Source: an uncultured Bacteroidales bacterium
Lineage (GTDB): Bacteria; Bacteroidota; Bacteroidia; Bacteroidales; Bacteroidaceae
Reading direction: 5' to 3'
Assembly: GCA_902802265.1 (NCBI GenBank)
Contig: CADCLN010000024.1
Span: forward strand, 1-41,764
DNA length: 41,764 nucleotides
The notes under the pieces were generated by a model. The model was not told the origin of the DNA and made no database searches. It was given only the letters and a program-made list of their open reading frames with translations. The translations under genes were made by a program, and so were the position numbers. Positions 8,535 through 17,828 of the stretch are shown in pieces. Each line of letters opens with the position of its first letter. The stretch's first letter is position 1.

Positions 8535-9866
8535 ATGAAAAGAATTGTTGTACTTGGAGCAGCAGAGAGTGGAGCTGGAGCCGCTGTGCTTGCTAAGAAG
8601 AAAGGTTTTGATGTGTTTGTCAGTGATATGTCGAATATCAAGGACAAATACAAGAGGCTGCTGGATAGCCATGGCATCCAGTGGGAAGAGGGCAGACATA
8701 CCGAGGCGTTGATTCTCAATGCAGACGAAATCATCAAGAGCCCTGGTATTCCTGAGAATGCACCGATGGTGATGAAGTTGAAGGCGCAAGGTACCCCTAT
8801 CATCTCTGAGATTGAGTTTGCAGGTCGATATACCCATGCTAAGATGATTTGCATTACTGGTTCGAATGGTAAGACAACCACGACTTCGCTAATTTACCAC
8901 ATTCTGAAGCAGGCTGGTTACAACGTGGGGTTGGCAGGCAACATCGGCAGCAGTTTGGCTTTGCAGGTGGCAGAAGAGAATTATGATTACTATGTCATTG
9001 AATTGAGCAGTTTCCAGCTGGACAACATGTATGATTTCAAAGCCGACATTGCTATCCTGATGAATATTACTCCTGACCATCTTGACCGTTACGACTATAA
9101 AATGCAAAATTATGTGGACAGCAAGATGCGTATTACTCGGAATCAAACGGAGAATGATGCTTTCGTGTTCTGGAATGACGACCCCATCGTGAAGAAGGAG
9201 TTGAAGAAATATAACATCAGGGCACGTCTTTTTCCGTTCAGTGAGTTTAAGGAATTGGGTGCCATTGCTTACGTGGAAGACCGCGAATTTGTAGTGGAAA
9301 GTCCCGAACCCTTCAACATGGAACAGGAAGAATTGGCTTTGCGTGGTAAACACAACCTCTACAACAGTTTGGCGGCAGCTATTACTGCCGACATTGCAGG
9401 GGTGTCGAAAGAGGAAATTCGTAAGGGACTTAGCGACTTTGCCGGTGTGGAGCATCGTTTGGAAAAGGCTGGACGTGTACGGGGCATCGACTTTGTGAAC
9501 GATTCGAAAGCTACCAATGTGAATGCTTGCTGGTATGCACTTGAAAGCATGACTCAGCCTACGGTTCTGATTCTCGGTGGAAAAGACAAGGGAAATGATT
9601 ATTCGGAAATCTTTGACCTGGTTCGTGAAAAGTGTATAGGTCTTGTGTTCCTTGGCGTTGACAACAGTAAACTTCATGCTGCATTTGATGGCTTTGGCAT
9701 TCCTATTGCAGACGTAAAGTCCATGAAAGACTGTGTGGATGAATGTTATAAGATGGCTAAGCCAGGTAGTTGTGTGCTGCTAAGTCCGTGTTGTGCCAGT
9801 TTTGACTTGTTCAAAAATATGGAAGACCGTGGTGAACAATTTAAGGAATGTGTAAGAAATTTGTAA
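8535..9866 (+). CDS. murD: UDP-N-acetylmuramoylalanine--D-glutamate ligase
   Basis: Adds D-glutamate to UDP-MurNAc-L-Ala in the cytoplasm. From the ATG at 8535 the product has 443 residues, with a Rossmann-like start (IVVLGAAESG), the P-loop GSNGKTT at 109-115 and the NDSKATN motif near residue 322. The start is decided by the Shine-Dalgarno AGGAGG at 8523-8528: it touches the first in-frame ATG (8529) but is 6 nt from the ATG at 8535, so the second is preferred. The strong SD lies on the mraY stop region and suggests coupled translation. Confidence 0.95.
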   Translation: MKRIVVLGAAESGAGAAVLAKKKGFDVFVSDMSNIKDKYKRLLDSHGIQWEEGRHTEALILNADEIIKSPGIPENAPMVMKLKAQGTPIISEIEFAGRYTHAKMICITGSNGKTTTTSLIYHILKQAGYNVGLAGNIGSSLALQVAEENYDYYVIELSSFQLDNMYDFKADIAILMNITPDHLDRYDYKMQNYVDSKMRITRNQTENDAFVFWNDDPIVKKELKKYNIRARLFPFSEFKELGAIAYVEDREFVVESPEPFNMEQEELALRGKHNLYNSLAAAITADIAGVSKEEIRKGLSDFAGVEHRLEKAGRVRGIDFVNDSKATNVNACWYALESMTQPTVLILGGKDKGNDYSEIFDLVREKCIGLVFLGVDNSKLHAAFDGFGIPIADVKSMKDCVDECYKMAKPGSCVLLSPCCASFDLFKNMEDRGEQFKECVRNL

Positions 9867-9888
9867 AATAAAAAAGGAGTGTGTAAAT

Positions 9889-11199
9889 ATGGGAAAGTTT
9901 GTTTCTGACTTTTTTCATGGCAATTTGTTTAAGGGTGACAAGTGTGTATGGATGATTTACTTCTTCCTCTGCATGATTTCACTGGTAGAAGTCTATAGTG
10001 CATCCAGCCGTATGACGTTTGATAGCGAAAGCCACTGGGGACCACTGATTAGTCAGGCAGGTTTTCTGTTGTTGGGATTGGTGCTTATTCTGTTTATCCA
10101 CCGTATTCCGTGCAAATGGTTTATGTTGGTGCCCTTCATCCTTTTTCCTGTAGCCGTGCTGCTTTTGTTGATTGCTATCATGGGGCTGGGTGGTGGTTCG
10201 CTTAATGACACAAACCGGTGGATACATATTTATGGCATTAGCTTTCAGCCGTCCGAAGTGGCGAAGGCTGCACTTATCATGTCGGCAGCTGTGGTCTTGG
10301 CTAAGACTCAAGCAGAAAAAGTGGTGAAGCGAGGTGGAAAAGAACGCATCTTTGTGGGTGCCATGAAAGGAAAACGCTACATGGCTTTCGCTGTGGTGGG
10401 CACTATGGCTTGCATTGTCTGCGGGCTGATTTTCGTTGATAATGTCTCTACGGCTGCTATGCTGTTCTTTGTCATCGTCCTGATGATGTTTATTGCGCAT
10501 GTTCCAATGGATTTGATGCTAAAAGGCGCATTGGGCTTTGCCCTTGTTGGCGCCATGGCTTTCGTGCTTCTTTTGGCTTTTCCGTCGTTGCCATTTGGCA
10601 AGCGTGTGGAAACCGTGAAAGCTCGTTTGGAACGTAGAATTCATAAAAGTGACACAGACGATAAAAAAGACTCCTTCAAGCATCTGTTTGAGGACAAAAA
10701 TTCGCAGACGACCTATGCCTCCATCGCTGTGGCAAATTCCAACATTGTGGGCATGGGACCAGGTAACTCCATTCAGCGCGACTTCCTGCAACATGCGGAG
10801 TCGGACTTCATCTTTGCCATTATCATTGAAGAGTTGGGTATTGGCGGAGCAATCTTTGTGCTGTTTCTTTATTTGAGTCTGTTGATACGCTGTGGACGCA
10901 TTGCACAGAAATGCCGACGGTTCTTCCCTGCTTATTTGGTTTTAGGCTTTGGCATCATGATGGTGCTGCAGGCTTTGACCAATATGGGTGTGGCTGTAGG
11001 ACTGTTGCCTGTGACGGGACAGACATTGCCGCTCATTTCGAAAGGTGGTACTTCTATTTTGATTACAAGCTGTTATATTGGAGTCATCCTAAGTGTGAGC
11101 CGTTATGCTGAAGAGTCGCAGTATTATAACTCGGAGGTACAGCCTTCAACGGTTCAAGGTGAGACAAAAGAGTATCTGACGGATGGCACAATGGCGTAA
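9889..11199 (+). CDS. ftsW: Septal peptidoglycan glycosyltransferase FtsW (SEDS family)
   Basis: A 436-residue polytopic membrane protein that polymerises lipid II at the septum with FtsI. About ten membrane segments are apparent. SEDS signatures include NRWIHIYGISFQPSEVAK near residue 105-122 and the C-terminal LPLISKGGTS near residue 380. Compared with E. coli there is an extended basic loop around residues 240-280 (KRVETVKARLERR...). The SD AGGAG at 9875-9879 is 9 nt before the ATG. Downstream is the largest gap of the cluster (121 nt), which holds a probable internal promoter. Confidence 0.95.
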   Translation: MGKFVSDFFHGNLFKGDKCVWMIYFFLCMISLVEVYSASSRMTFDSESHWGPLISQAGFLLLGLVLILFIHRIPCKWFMLVPFILFPVAVLLLLIAIMGLGGGSLNDTNRWIHIYGISFQPSEVAKAALIMSAAVVLAKTQAEKVVKRGGKERIFVGAMKGKRYMAFAVVGTMACIVCGLIFVDNVSTAAMLFFVIVLMMFIAHVPMDLMLKGALGFALVGAMAFVLLLAFPSLPFGKRVETVKARLERRIHKSDTDDKKDSFKHLFEDKNSQTTYASIAVANSNIVGMGPGNSIQRDFLQHAESDFIFAIIIEELGIGGAIFVLFLYLSLLIRCGRIAQKCRRFFPAYLVLGFGIMMVLQALTNMGVAVGLLPVTGQTLPLISKGGTSILITSCYIGVILSVSRYAEESQYYNSEVQPSTVQGETKEYLTDGTMA

Positions 11200-11254
11200 A
11201 AAATGCCATTGGATGATAAAAAGTGGCCTTTGAAAGCATTTTTGTAAAGAATGA

Positions 11255-11286
11255 TTTTAATAGTCAAATAATTATTCGTACTTTTG
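11255..11286 (+). promoter_or_regulatory. Probable internal dcw promoter before murG
   Basis: TACTTTTG (11279-11286) matches TAnnTTTG exactly; TTTT at 11255-11258, 20 nt upstream, is a 3-of-4 match to the -33 TTTG. The start would be near 11293, about 28 nt before the murG ATG at 11321. This would allow murG-murC-ftsQAZ to be expressed apart from the mraZ promoter. Confidence 0.55.
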
Positions 11287-11320
11287 CTTTTTCATTAGTC
11301 GGGTTGATATAAAACCTAAA

Positions 11321-12454
11321 ATGCTCAGAAATATGGAAACAGAGAAACCGTTGAGAGTGATTGTCAGTGGAGGTGGTACCGGAGGACACATCTTTCCAGC
11401 TGTGTCTATTGCCAATGCCATTATGGATCAGCATCCTGATGCAAAGATTTTGTTTGTGGGTGCGTTGGGTAAAATGGAGATGCAGCGTGTGCCTGCAGCA
11501 GGATACGAGATTGTGGGTCTGCCTGTGAGAGGATTGGCGCGTCCGTTGTGGAGCCCGAAGAATGTGGGTGTGATGATTGATTTCATGAAAAGCCGATCAC
11601 AGGTGAAGCAGATTATTCGTGACTTCAAGCCCGATGTGGTAGTGGGTGTGGGTGGTTATGCTTCTGCGCCTACGCTAAATGCCGCTTACGGAATGGGAAT
11701 CCCGTGCTTGATTCAGGAACAGAATAGTTATGCAGGTGTGACCAACAAGTCGCTTGCCAAGAAAGCCCAGAAGATTTGTGTGGCATATAGTGGCATGGAG
11801 CGTTTTTTCCCTGCTGAAAAGATTGTCATGACGGGGAATCCTGTTCGTCAGAATCTTTTGGATAATAAAATTTCAAAAGAAGATGCGAGAAAGAGCTTCC
11901 ATTTAGACTCTATGAAGAAAACGGTGTTGATTGTCGGTGGAAGTCTGGGCGCACGAACTGTGAACGAAAGTGTTTTGCAGCATTTGGAAGAAATCCGCAA
12001 GAGCGAGGTGCAGTTTATCTGGCAGACAGGTAAGATTTACCGTGAGGAGATAAAAGCTGCGCTGGCAAAGGTGGAAAGGATAGACAACCTCTATGTTACT
12101 GACTTTATTTCGGATATGGATGCCGCCTACGCAGCTGCAGATTTGGTCGTTTCTCGTGCGGGAGCAAGTAGCATTTCGGAACTTTGTCTGCTTGGAAAAC
12201 CCTGTATTCTAGTTCCGTCGCCCAATGTAGCAGAAGACCATCAGACGAAGAACGCCTTAGCTCTATCCACAAAGGATGCAGCTATCTTTGTCGCAGACAG
12301 GGATGCAAGAAGTACGCTGGTGGGCATTGTGCTTGATACGGTGAATGATGATGTGAAGTTGAAATCGCTGTCGGAAAATGTGCTGAAATTAGCATTTCAT
12401 CATTCTGCTGACATTATTGCACAGGAAGTTTACAAGTTGGCGAAAAAACAATAA
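11321..12454 (+). CDS. murG: Lipid II synthase MurG (UDP-GlcNAc:lipid I GlcNAc-transferase)
   Basis: A 377-residue GT28 glycosyltransferase acting at the inner face of the cytoplasmic membrane to convert lipid I to lipid II. The glycine-rich lipid-binding motif GGGTGGH is at 17-23. GVGGYAS near residue 111 and MTGNPVR near residue 170 are further family blocks, and the UDP-GlcNAc site region ISRAGASSISE appears near residue 280. Start could also be the ATG at 11333 (METEKPLR), 12 nt downstream; the sequence does not decide. It follows a 121-nt gap with its own candidate promoter and is 52 nt before murC. Confidence 0.95.
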   Translation: MLRNMETEKPLRVIVSGGGTGGHIFPAVSIANAIMDQHPDAKILFVGALGKMEMQRVPAAGYEIVGLPVRGLARPLWSPKNVGVMIDFMKSRSQVKQIIRDFKPDVVVGVGGYASAPTLNAAYGMGIPCLIQEQNSYAGVTNKSLAKKAQKICVAYSGMERFFPAEKIVMTGNPVRQNLLDNKISKEDARKSFHLDSMKKTVLIVGGSLGARTVNESVLQHLEEIRKSEVQFIWQTGKIYREEIKAALAKVERIDNLYVTDFISDMDAAYAAADLVVSRAGASSISELCLLGKPCILVPSPNVAEDHQTKNALALSTKDAAIFVADRDARSTLVGIVLDTVNDDVKLKSLSENVLKLAFHHSADIIAQEVYKLAKKQ

Positions 12455-12506
12455 CGAGTGTTTTAGAAACATGAAAAGTTGTACATTGTAAAAGGTACAT
12501 GGAAAG

Positions 12507-13877
12507 ATGATAAAATCTGTTTATTTCATAGGAGCTGGTGGCATTGGTATGAGTGCCTTGGTGAGATATTTCTTGACGAAGGGCTACGCTGTGGGTGGCT
12601 ATGACAAGACGCCCAGTGAGTTGACGGAGCAGTTGAGGGATGAGGGTGCCCTGATTCATTATGAAGACAAGGTGGAAGCCATACCTTCTTGCTTTAAGGA
12701 CAAAGATACTACGTTGGTGGTATATACACCTGCGATTCCCGCAGACCACACGGAGTTTGTATATTTTCGTGAGCATGGTTTTGACTTGCAAAAGCGTGCG
12801 CAGGTTTTAGGATTCCTTACCCAGTCGTTGAAGGGACTTTGTGTAGCAGGTACGCATGGCAAGACTACGACATCAACCATGACCGCTCATTTGCTGCATC
12901 AGAGTCATGTGGATTGTAATGCTTTCCTGGGTGGCATTTCAAAGAATTATGGCACAAACTATATTCTCTCGGAAGGCAGTGACTACGTCGTCATTGAGGC
13001 AGATGAGTTTGACCGCTCTTTCCATTGGCTTCGTCCGTATATGACGGTGATTACTGCTACAGACCCTGACCATCTTGACATTTATGGAACGAAGGAGGCT
13101 TATCTGGAGTCTTTCAGACATTATACTACGTTGATTCAACCAGGTGGCGCACTCGTTATCCACAAAGGCTTAGAGATGAAACCCGATGTGGCTCCCGATG
13201 TGAAGGTGTATGAGTATGATCGAGAAGACGGCGATTTTCATGCAGAGAACATTCGCATAGGGAATGGTGAAATCGTGTTTGATTTTGTTTCTCCCCTGGG
13301 TAATATTTCAGACGTGAAGTTGGGTGTTCCGGTCAGTATCAATATAGAAAATGGCATTGCAGCCATGGCTTTGGCTCAATTGAATGGTGTGACTGCTGAT
13401 GAAATACGTCAAGGTATGGAAAGCTTTAAGGGGGTGGATCGCCGTTTCGACTTCAAAATTAAGACGGACAAGATGGTGTTTCTCAGCGATTATGCTCATC
13501 ACCCTAATGAAATAGCCCAGTGTGTTAAATCTATTCGGGAATTGTACCAGGACAAGCGGATTGCAGCCATCTTCCAACCCCATCTCTATACACGTACTCG
13601 TGATTTCTATCAGGATTTTGCCGCCGCACTTTCGTTGCTTGATGTGGTATATCTCTGCGACATTTATCCTGCACGCGAACAGCCTATACCTGGTGTTACG
13701 TCGAAAATCATATACGACGAACTTCGTCCTGGCATAGAAAAACATCTCATTCATAAGGAAGATATTCCCGACATGGTGAAAAAAGGGGGCTTCGATGTGC
13801 TGATATCTTTAGGTGCTGGCGATGTCGAAAACTATGTACCACAGATTACTGAAATATTGAAGAAGATAGATAATTAA
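12507..13877 (+). CDS. murC: UDP-N-acetylmuramate--L-alanine ligase
   Basis: First amino-acid-adding enzyme of the stem peptide pathway, cytoplasmic, 456 residues. It opens with the Rossmann motif GAGGIGMSA, has the P-loop GTHGKTT at 115-121, VIEADEFDRSF near residue 162, and FLSDYAHHPNEI near residue 328. Length and motifs are normal for the family. It is followed by a 23-nt gap containing a short tandem duplication (AATTGTGCATG twice, 14-bp period) that runs into the ftsQ start. Confidence 0.95.
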   Translation: MIKSVYFIGAGGIGMSALVRYFLTKGYAVGGYDKTPSELTEQLRDEGALIHYEDKVEAIPSCFKDKDTTLVVYTPAIPADHTEFVYFREHGFDLQKRAQVLGFLTQSLKGLCVAGTHGKTTTSTMTAHLLHQSHVDCNAFLGGISKNYGTNYILSEGSDYVVIEADEFDRSFHWLRPYMTVITATDPDHLDIYGTKEAYLESFRHYTTLIQPGGALVIHKGLEMKPDVAPDVKVYEYDREDGDFHAENIRIGNGEIVFDFVSPLGNISDVKLGVPVSINIENGIAAMALAQLNGVTADEIRQGMESFKGVDRRFDFKIKTDKMVFLSDYAHHPNEIAQCVKSIRELYQDKRIAAIFQPHLYTRTRDFYQDFAAALSLLDVVYLCDIYPAREQPIPGVTSKIIYDELRPGIEKHLIHKEDIPDMVKKGGFDVLISLGAGDVENYVPQITEILKKIDN

Positions 13878-13900
13878 TAATTGTGCATGGCAAATTGTGC

Positions 13901-14674
13901 ATGAATATGGCAAAAGTCGTTAAATATATAAGGTTCTCAGCAATAGTTCTGCTACTCTTGGGACTTATTGCCTATATTGTATATGCTATGTGTACCATGA
14001 CAGAGCCTGACCCAGAGGAGCGATGCAAGGATGTGGAATTGGTGGTTAGCAAAAACTCGAAGGTGGATTTTGTGGATGCCAAGTTGATAGAGGCTTTGTT
14101 GAAGTCGAACCATCTGTATCCTAAAGGTAAGTTGCTGAAGGATGTAGATACGCGCAGTATTGAAAGACTGATTGCAGAGAATGTTTTTGTGGAGAAAGTG
14201 GAATGTTATAAGACTGCTGGTGGAAAGTTGAACATTCAGGTGGAACAGCGCACTCCGGTCATGTATATCATTCCGGAAGGTAAGGACGGTTACTATGTGG
14301 ACAGGAATGGTAAAATCATTCCGAGCGATGTGTTTACGACGAATATGGTGGTTGCAACGGGTGACATTACCAAGAAATATGCATCAGAAGAGTTGGCAGA
14401 ATTCGGTTCTTTTCTTCAGCGTGATGCGTTTTGGAACAACCAGATAGAGCAAGTGTTTATCTCGAAGGGTCCAAAGGGTGAACCTGTTGTCGAAATCATA
14501 CCCCGTGTAGGCGACCATGTGGTCTATTTGGGTAGCCTAAATGATTATGAAAAGAAATTGCGTCGCCTGAAGATTTTTTATGAAAAGGCGATGGGTACAG
14601 TGGGCTGGAATAAATATGGAAGAATAAATCTGGAATATAAGAATCAAATTATTTGCACTCTCAGAAAACGATAA
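13901..14674 (+). CDS. ftsQ: Cell division protein FtsQ
   Basis: A bitopic division protein of about 257 residues: short basic cytoplasmic N-terminus, one membrane segment (about residues 11-33), then a periplasmic POTRA-type domain (about 45-125) and the FtsQ beta domain. It should link FtsA/FtsZ-dependent assembly to the FtsL/FtsWI synthase. Start is uncertain: ATGs at 13901 and 13907 and an upstream in-frame GTG at 13883 are possible. The ATG at 13901 lies in the second copy of an 11-bp tandem duplication (13879-13889 and 13893-13903), so recent slippage may have changed the start context. Position between murC and ftsA supports the call strongly. Confidence 0.88.
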   Translation: MNMAKVVKYIRFSAIVLLLLGLIAYIVYAMCTMTEPDPEERCKDVELVVSKNSKVDFVDAKLIEALLKSNHLYPKGKLLKDVDTRSIERLIAENVFVEKVECYKTAGGKLNIQVEQRTPVMYIIPEGKDGYYVDRNGKIIPSDVFTTNMVVATGDITKKYASEELAEFGSFLQRDAFWNNQIEQVFISKGPKGEPVVEIIPRVGDHVVYLGSLNDYEKKLRRLKIFYEKAMGTVGWNKYGRINLEYKNQIICTLRKR

Positions 14675-14711
14675 AATGAATTAACAATAATCATTCACAA
14701 AACTATATATC

Positions 14712-16334
14712 ATGGATAAGGCGTTTACGGACAAGGACTTTATTGTCGCAATAGAACTCGGATCATCGAAGATTTCGGCTATTGCAGGGAGAAAGAAAGA
14801 AGGTACCATGCAAATTTTGGCTTATGCGGAGGAGAAAGCCAATGGTTGTATTAGGCGTGGTATAGTGTTCAATATAGAGAAAACACATCAGTGTATTAAC
14901 AGTTTGCAGCTGAAGTTGGAGAATGTGCTGAAAACCAAGATTACTCGTATGTATGTAGGTTTGGCGGGTCAGTCAATGCGCTCCTATCGTTGTGTGATTA
15001 AGCGGAATATGCTTACACATAGCTACATTACAACGGAAGTTATTGACAGTATTCGCAATGAAAGCTATGTCATTCCGTTCTCTGACTATGAGGTGCTGGA
15101 GAATTTCCCGCAGGAGTATGTCATTGACCAAAACACCGTGATAGAACCCGTAGGTGTGATGGGCACTAATGTGGAGGGCGAATTTCTGGATGTCATTGCC
15201 AAGCAGAAGATGCGTAGCAATATCCAGACGGTCTTCGCAAATATTGACATCGAGGTGGCTGACACGCTGATTGCTCCATTGGAACTTGCAAACAATATTC
15301 TTTCTGACTCAGAAAAGCGCAGTGGTTGTGTGCTGATTGATTTGGGCGCGGAAACCACGACTGTGCTTGTCTATAAGAACAACATTGTTCGATATCTCGT
15401 GACGATTCCGCTGGGTATGAATAATGTGAATAAGGACCTTGCTTCTATCCAGATTGACGAAGCCGAGGCCGAAGAGGTTAAACTGAAATATGGCGATTTG
15501 GAAACTCCTGCTGGAACAGATGAAGGCGAGGAATCCATGTTCTATACCTCTTCGGATGGCCGTAAGATCGAAGTTTCCCTGATTAAGACGATTATTAATG
15601 CTCGTGTGACGGAGATTATAGCCAATGTACGCAACCAAGTCGTAAAGTCTAACTACAGCGACAAGCTGCTTGCAGGAATTATCCTGACGGGTGGTGGCTC
15701 CAGCATGAAGGGCATTGACAAGGCTTTTAAGGCAAGTATTGAGGTGGATAAATGCCGCATTGCCCGTACCATAAACCAGCCTACTGTCAAGACTTCCAAT
15801 GCGCCAACTTTTGTTCCTGACAACGCGATGACCAACACGATTGTTTCCCTGCTGCTTGCAGGAACAGTGCCTTGTGGCGGAGCTGAATATAAGGGGAATG
15901 ATATGTTTGGCCAAGCAGCAGAAGATGAGGCTCGCAACAAGCGCATGGAGGAGCAGAAGGCTAAGGAAGAAGCCGAAAGGAAGGAAGCTGTGGCATTTGA
16001 TGAAGCAAAGGCTGCCATTCGTGAAGAATTTGAAAAGGTGAAAAAGACGATAGAGGAAGTGGAACGCTATGGCAGCGACAAGAGCGTGCGCCAAAAGGCA
16101 AAGGAACTTACGCTAACAGCCTTGGATGTCTTGGGCGAGAATTATGAAGCTACCTCGAAAGCCCTTCAGGGTAAAGATAAGTTTAAGCAAAGTCTTACTG
16201 AAGGTGAAAATCTGGCAGAGATGCTTCGTGAAGAAGTTGACAAACTTACCGAAGCCGTCAACAAGGCAAATAAGGAGAACAGCCTCTTTGGACGAGCCAA
16301 ACGATGGCTTGATGACGTGGTCAATGAAAGTTAA
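14712..16334 (+). CDS. ftsA: Cell division protein FtsA with a long C-terminal extension
   Basis: Actin-like ATPase that tethers FtsZ to the membrane. The actin fold covers about residues 8-390, with the phosphate-binding ELGSSKI near residue 16, LIDLGAETT near residue 209 and LTGGGSSMKG near residue 318. The product has 540 residues against ~420 in E. coli. The additional ~145 residues (396-540) are highly charged and helical (many Glu, Lys, Ala), resembling a coiled coil. The last ~16 residues (LFGRAKRWLDDVVNES) form a likely amphipathic membrane-targeting helix. So the membrane anchor is kept but is displaced from the ATPase by a long spacer. It is 37 nt downstream of ftsQ and 36 nt before ftsZ. 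Confidence 0.95.
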   Translation: MDKAFTDKDFIVAIELGSSKISAIAGRKKEGTMQILAYAEEKANGCIRRGIVFNIEKTHQCINSLQLKLENVLKTKITRMYVGLAGQSMRSYRCVIKRNMLTHSYITTEVIDSIRNESYVIPFSDYEVLENFPQEYVIDQNTVIEPVGVMGTNVEGEFLDVIAKQKMRSNIQTVFANIDIEVADTLIAPLELANNILSDSEKRSGCVLIDLGAETTTVLVYKNNIVRYLVTIPLGMNNVNKDLASIQIDEAEAEEVKLKYGDLETPAGTDEGEESMFYTSSDGRKIEVSLIKTIINARVTEIIANVRNQVVKSNYSDKLLAGIILTGGGSSMKGIDKAFKASIEVDKCRIARTINQPTVKTSNAPTFVPDNAMTNTIVSLLLAGTVPCGGAEYKGNDMFGQAAEDEARNKRMEEQKAKEEAERKEAVAFDEAKAAIREEFEKVKKTIEEVERYGSDKSVRQKAKELTLTALDVLGENYEATSKALQGKDKFKQSLTEGENLAEMLREEVDKLTEAVNKANKENSLFGRAKRWLDDVVNES

Positions 16335-16370
16335 GGTTAATTAGATTGTTTATAAAGAAAGGAGTAAAAT

Positions 16371-17687
16371 ATGGATTTCAACAATGAAGATATGGGTGTT
16401 TTCAACTTTCAGCAAGGCACCACAAGCATCATAAAAGTAATCGGCGTGGGCGGCGGCGGCAGCAATGCCGTAAACCACATGTACAACGAAGGCATTCACG
16501 ACGTCACTTTTGTGGTTTGCAACACCGATAACAAAGCGTTGCAAGACTCTCCAGTGCCCGACAAGATACAGTTGGGTACAGAAGGACTGGGAGCAGGCAA
16601 CCGTCCAGACAAGGCTCGAAAGGCAACGGAAGAGTCCATTGAGGACGTGAAACGGATGCTCAGTGATGGCACTAAAATGGTCTTTATAACTGCTGGTATG
16701 GGTGGCGGAACAGGTACAGGTGCAGCACCGCTCATTGCCAAGACTGCCAAGGACATGGGCATTCTGACAGTCGGTATTGTCACTATTCCGTTTCGTTGGG
16801 AAGGCAATTCCAAAATTGATCAGGCACTTGACGGCGTGGAAGAAATCAGCAAGAATGTCGATGCACTTCTTGTCATCAACAATGAGCGTTTGCGTGAAAT
16901 CTACCAAGACTATACCGTAGTCAAGGCATTTGCTAAGGCTGATGACACGCTGTGTAATGCAGCTCGTTCCATTGCCGAAATCATCACCATGCATGGTATC
17001 ATCAATCTTGACTTCAACGATGTTAGCACCGTGCTGAAGGATGGTGGCGTAGCCATTATGTCCACAGGCTTTGGCTCGGGAGAAGGCCGTGTGACCAAAG
17101 CCATCAATGACGCACTCCACTCTCCGTTGCTCAACAACAACGATATTTACCGTGCCAAGAAAATCCTGCTTCGCATCTCGTTCCCCGATGAGGGTGAAGA
17201 AGGTGCAACGCTGATGATGGATGAAATGAACGAAGTACACGACTTCATGGCGAAAGTCAAGACTGCAGATGTGGAAACCAAGTGGGGACTTTCTGTTGAC
17301 CCTTCGCTCAAAGACCAGGTGAAGATTACGATTCTTGCCACAGGCTTCGGCGTGGAGAACATCGATTCTGACGAGCTGGGTCAGCGACTTCATAAGCGCG
17401 ACCAAGAACAGCAGCAATTAGAGGTGGAACGTGCTGAAGCGGAAGCAGAGAAGGCGCAGCGTCGTAGCCATTTTTATGGTGCTGACCATACAAACGGTTC
17501 TATACGTCGTCCTGTTTACAGCTATATTTTCCGCGACGAAGAGCTGGACGACGAAGATGTTATCAGCACCGTTGAAACATCTCCCACCTATAAGCGTACC
17601 AAAGAAACTCTCAAACAGCTCAACGAAGTGGCAGGCAAATCTAGTGCATCTCCTGTTGAGGCAGGTGCAGTTATTAGCTTTGCTTGA
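16371..17687 (+). CDS. ftsZ: Cell division GTPase FtsZ
   Basis: Tubulin-like GTPase forming the Z-ring, 438 residues. The N-terminal core has VIGVGGGGSNAVNHM near residue 23, the tubulin signature GGGTGTG at 111-117 and the T7-loop region NLDFNDVSTVL near residue 212-222. A Glu/Gln-rich linker starts near residue 340. The C-terminus ends in SPVEAGAVISFA, without a recognisable DIPxFLR-type peptide that in E. coli binds FtsA and ZipA. A good SD (AAAGGAG) precedes the ATG. It is the last gene of the dcw cluster and faces gyrB. Confidence 0.97.
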   Translation: MDFNNEDMGVFNFQQGTTSIIKVIGVGGGGSNAVNHMYNEGIHDVTFVVCNTDNKALQDSPVPDKIQLGTEGLGAGNRPDKARKATEESIEDVKRMLSDGTKMVFITAGMGGGTGTGAAPLIAKTAKDMGILTVGIVTIPFRWEGNSKIDQALDGVEEISKNVDALLVINNERLREIYQDYTVVKAFAKADDTLCNAARSIAEIITMHGIINLDFNDVSTVLKDGGVAIMSTGFGSGEGRVTKAINDALHSPLLNNNDIYRAKKILLRISFPDEGEEGATLMMDEMNEVHDFMAKVKTADVETKWGLSVDPSLKDQVKITILATGFGVENIDSDELGQRLHKRDQEQQQLEVERAEAEAEKAQRRSHFYGADHTNGSIRRPVYSYIFRDEELDDEDVISTVETSPTYKRTKETLKQLNEVAGKSSASPVEAGAVISFA

Positions 17688-17690
17688 TAT

Positions 17691-17772
17691 AAAGAGAGGG
17701 TGTGTCAAATTAGGCACATCCTCTTTAAAAAATGTGCCGACTCGGTCAGAATCACTTCTTTTTGGTCGGCAC
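17691..17772. terminator. Hairpins between convergent ftsZ and gyrB
   Basis: Two inverted repeats fill the 141-nt gap. The first pairs AAAGAG..GGTGTG (17691-17704) with CACATCCTCTTT (17715-17726). The second is a perfect 8-bp stem GTGCCGAC (17734-17741) / GTCGGCAC (17765-17772) with a 23-nt loop containing CTTCTTTTTG. Neither has a clean T-run immediately after the stem, so they are only probable bidirectional terminators. Confidence 0.45.
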
Positions 17773-17828
17773 GGGGAATATATGTAAGAATTGAATGAAA
17801 ATTCTTATGTTTCCGTCATTTCGAAAAA

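Noticed and set aside
11190-11210. AATGGC/GCCATT inverted repeat as ftsW terminator
   Set aside because: The stem is only 6 bp, includes the stop codon region and is not followed by a T-run.
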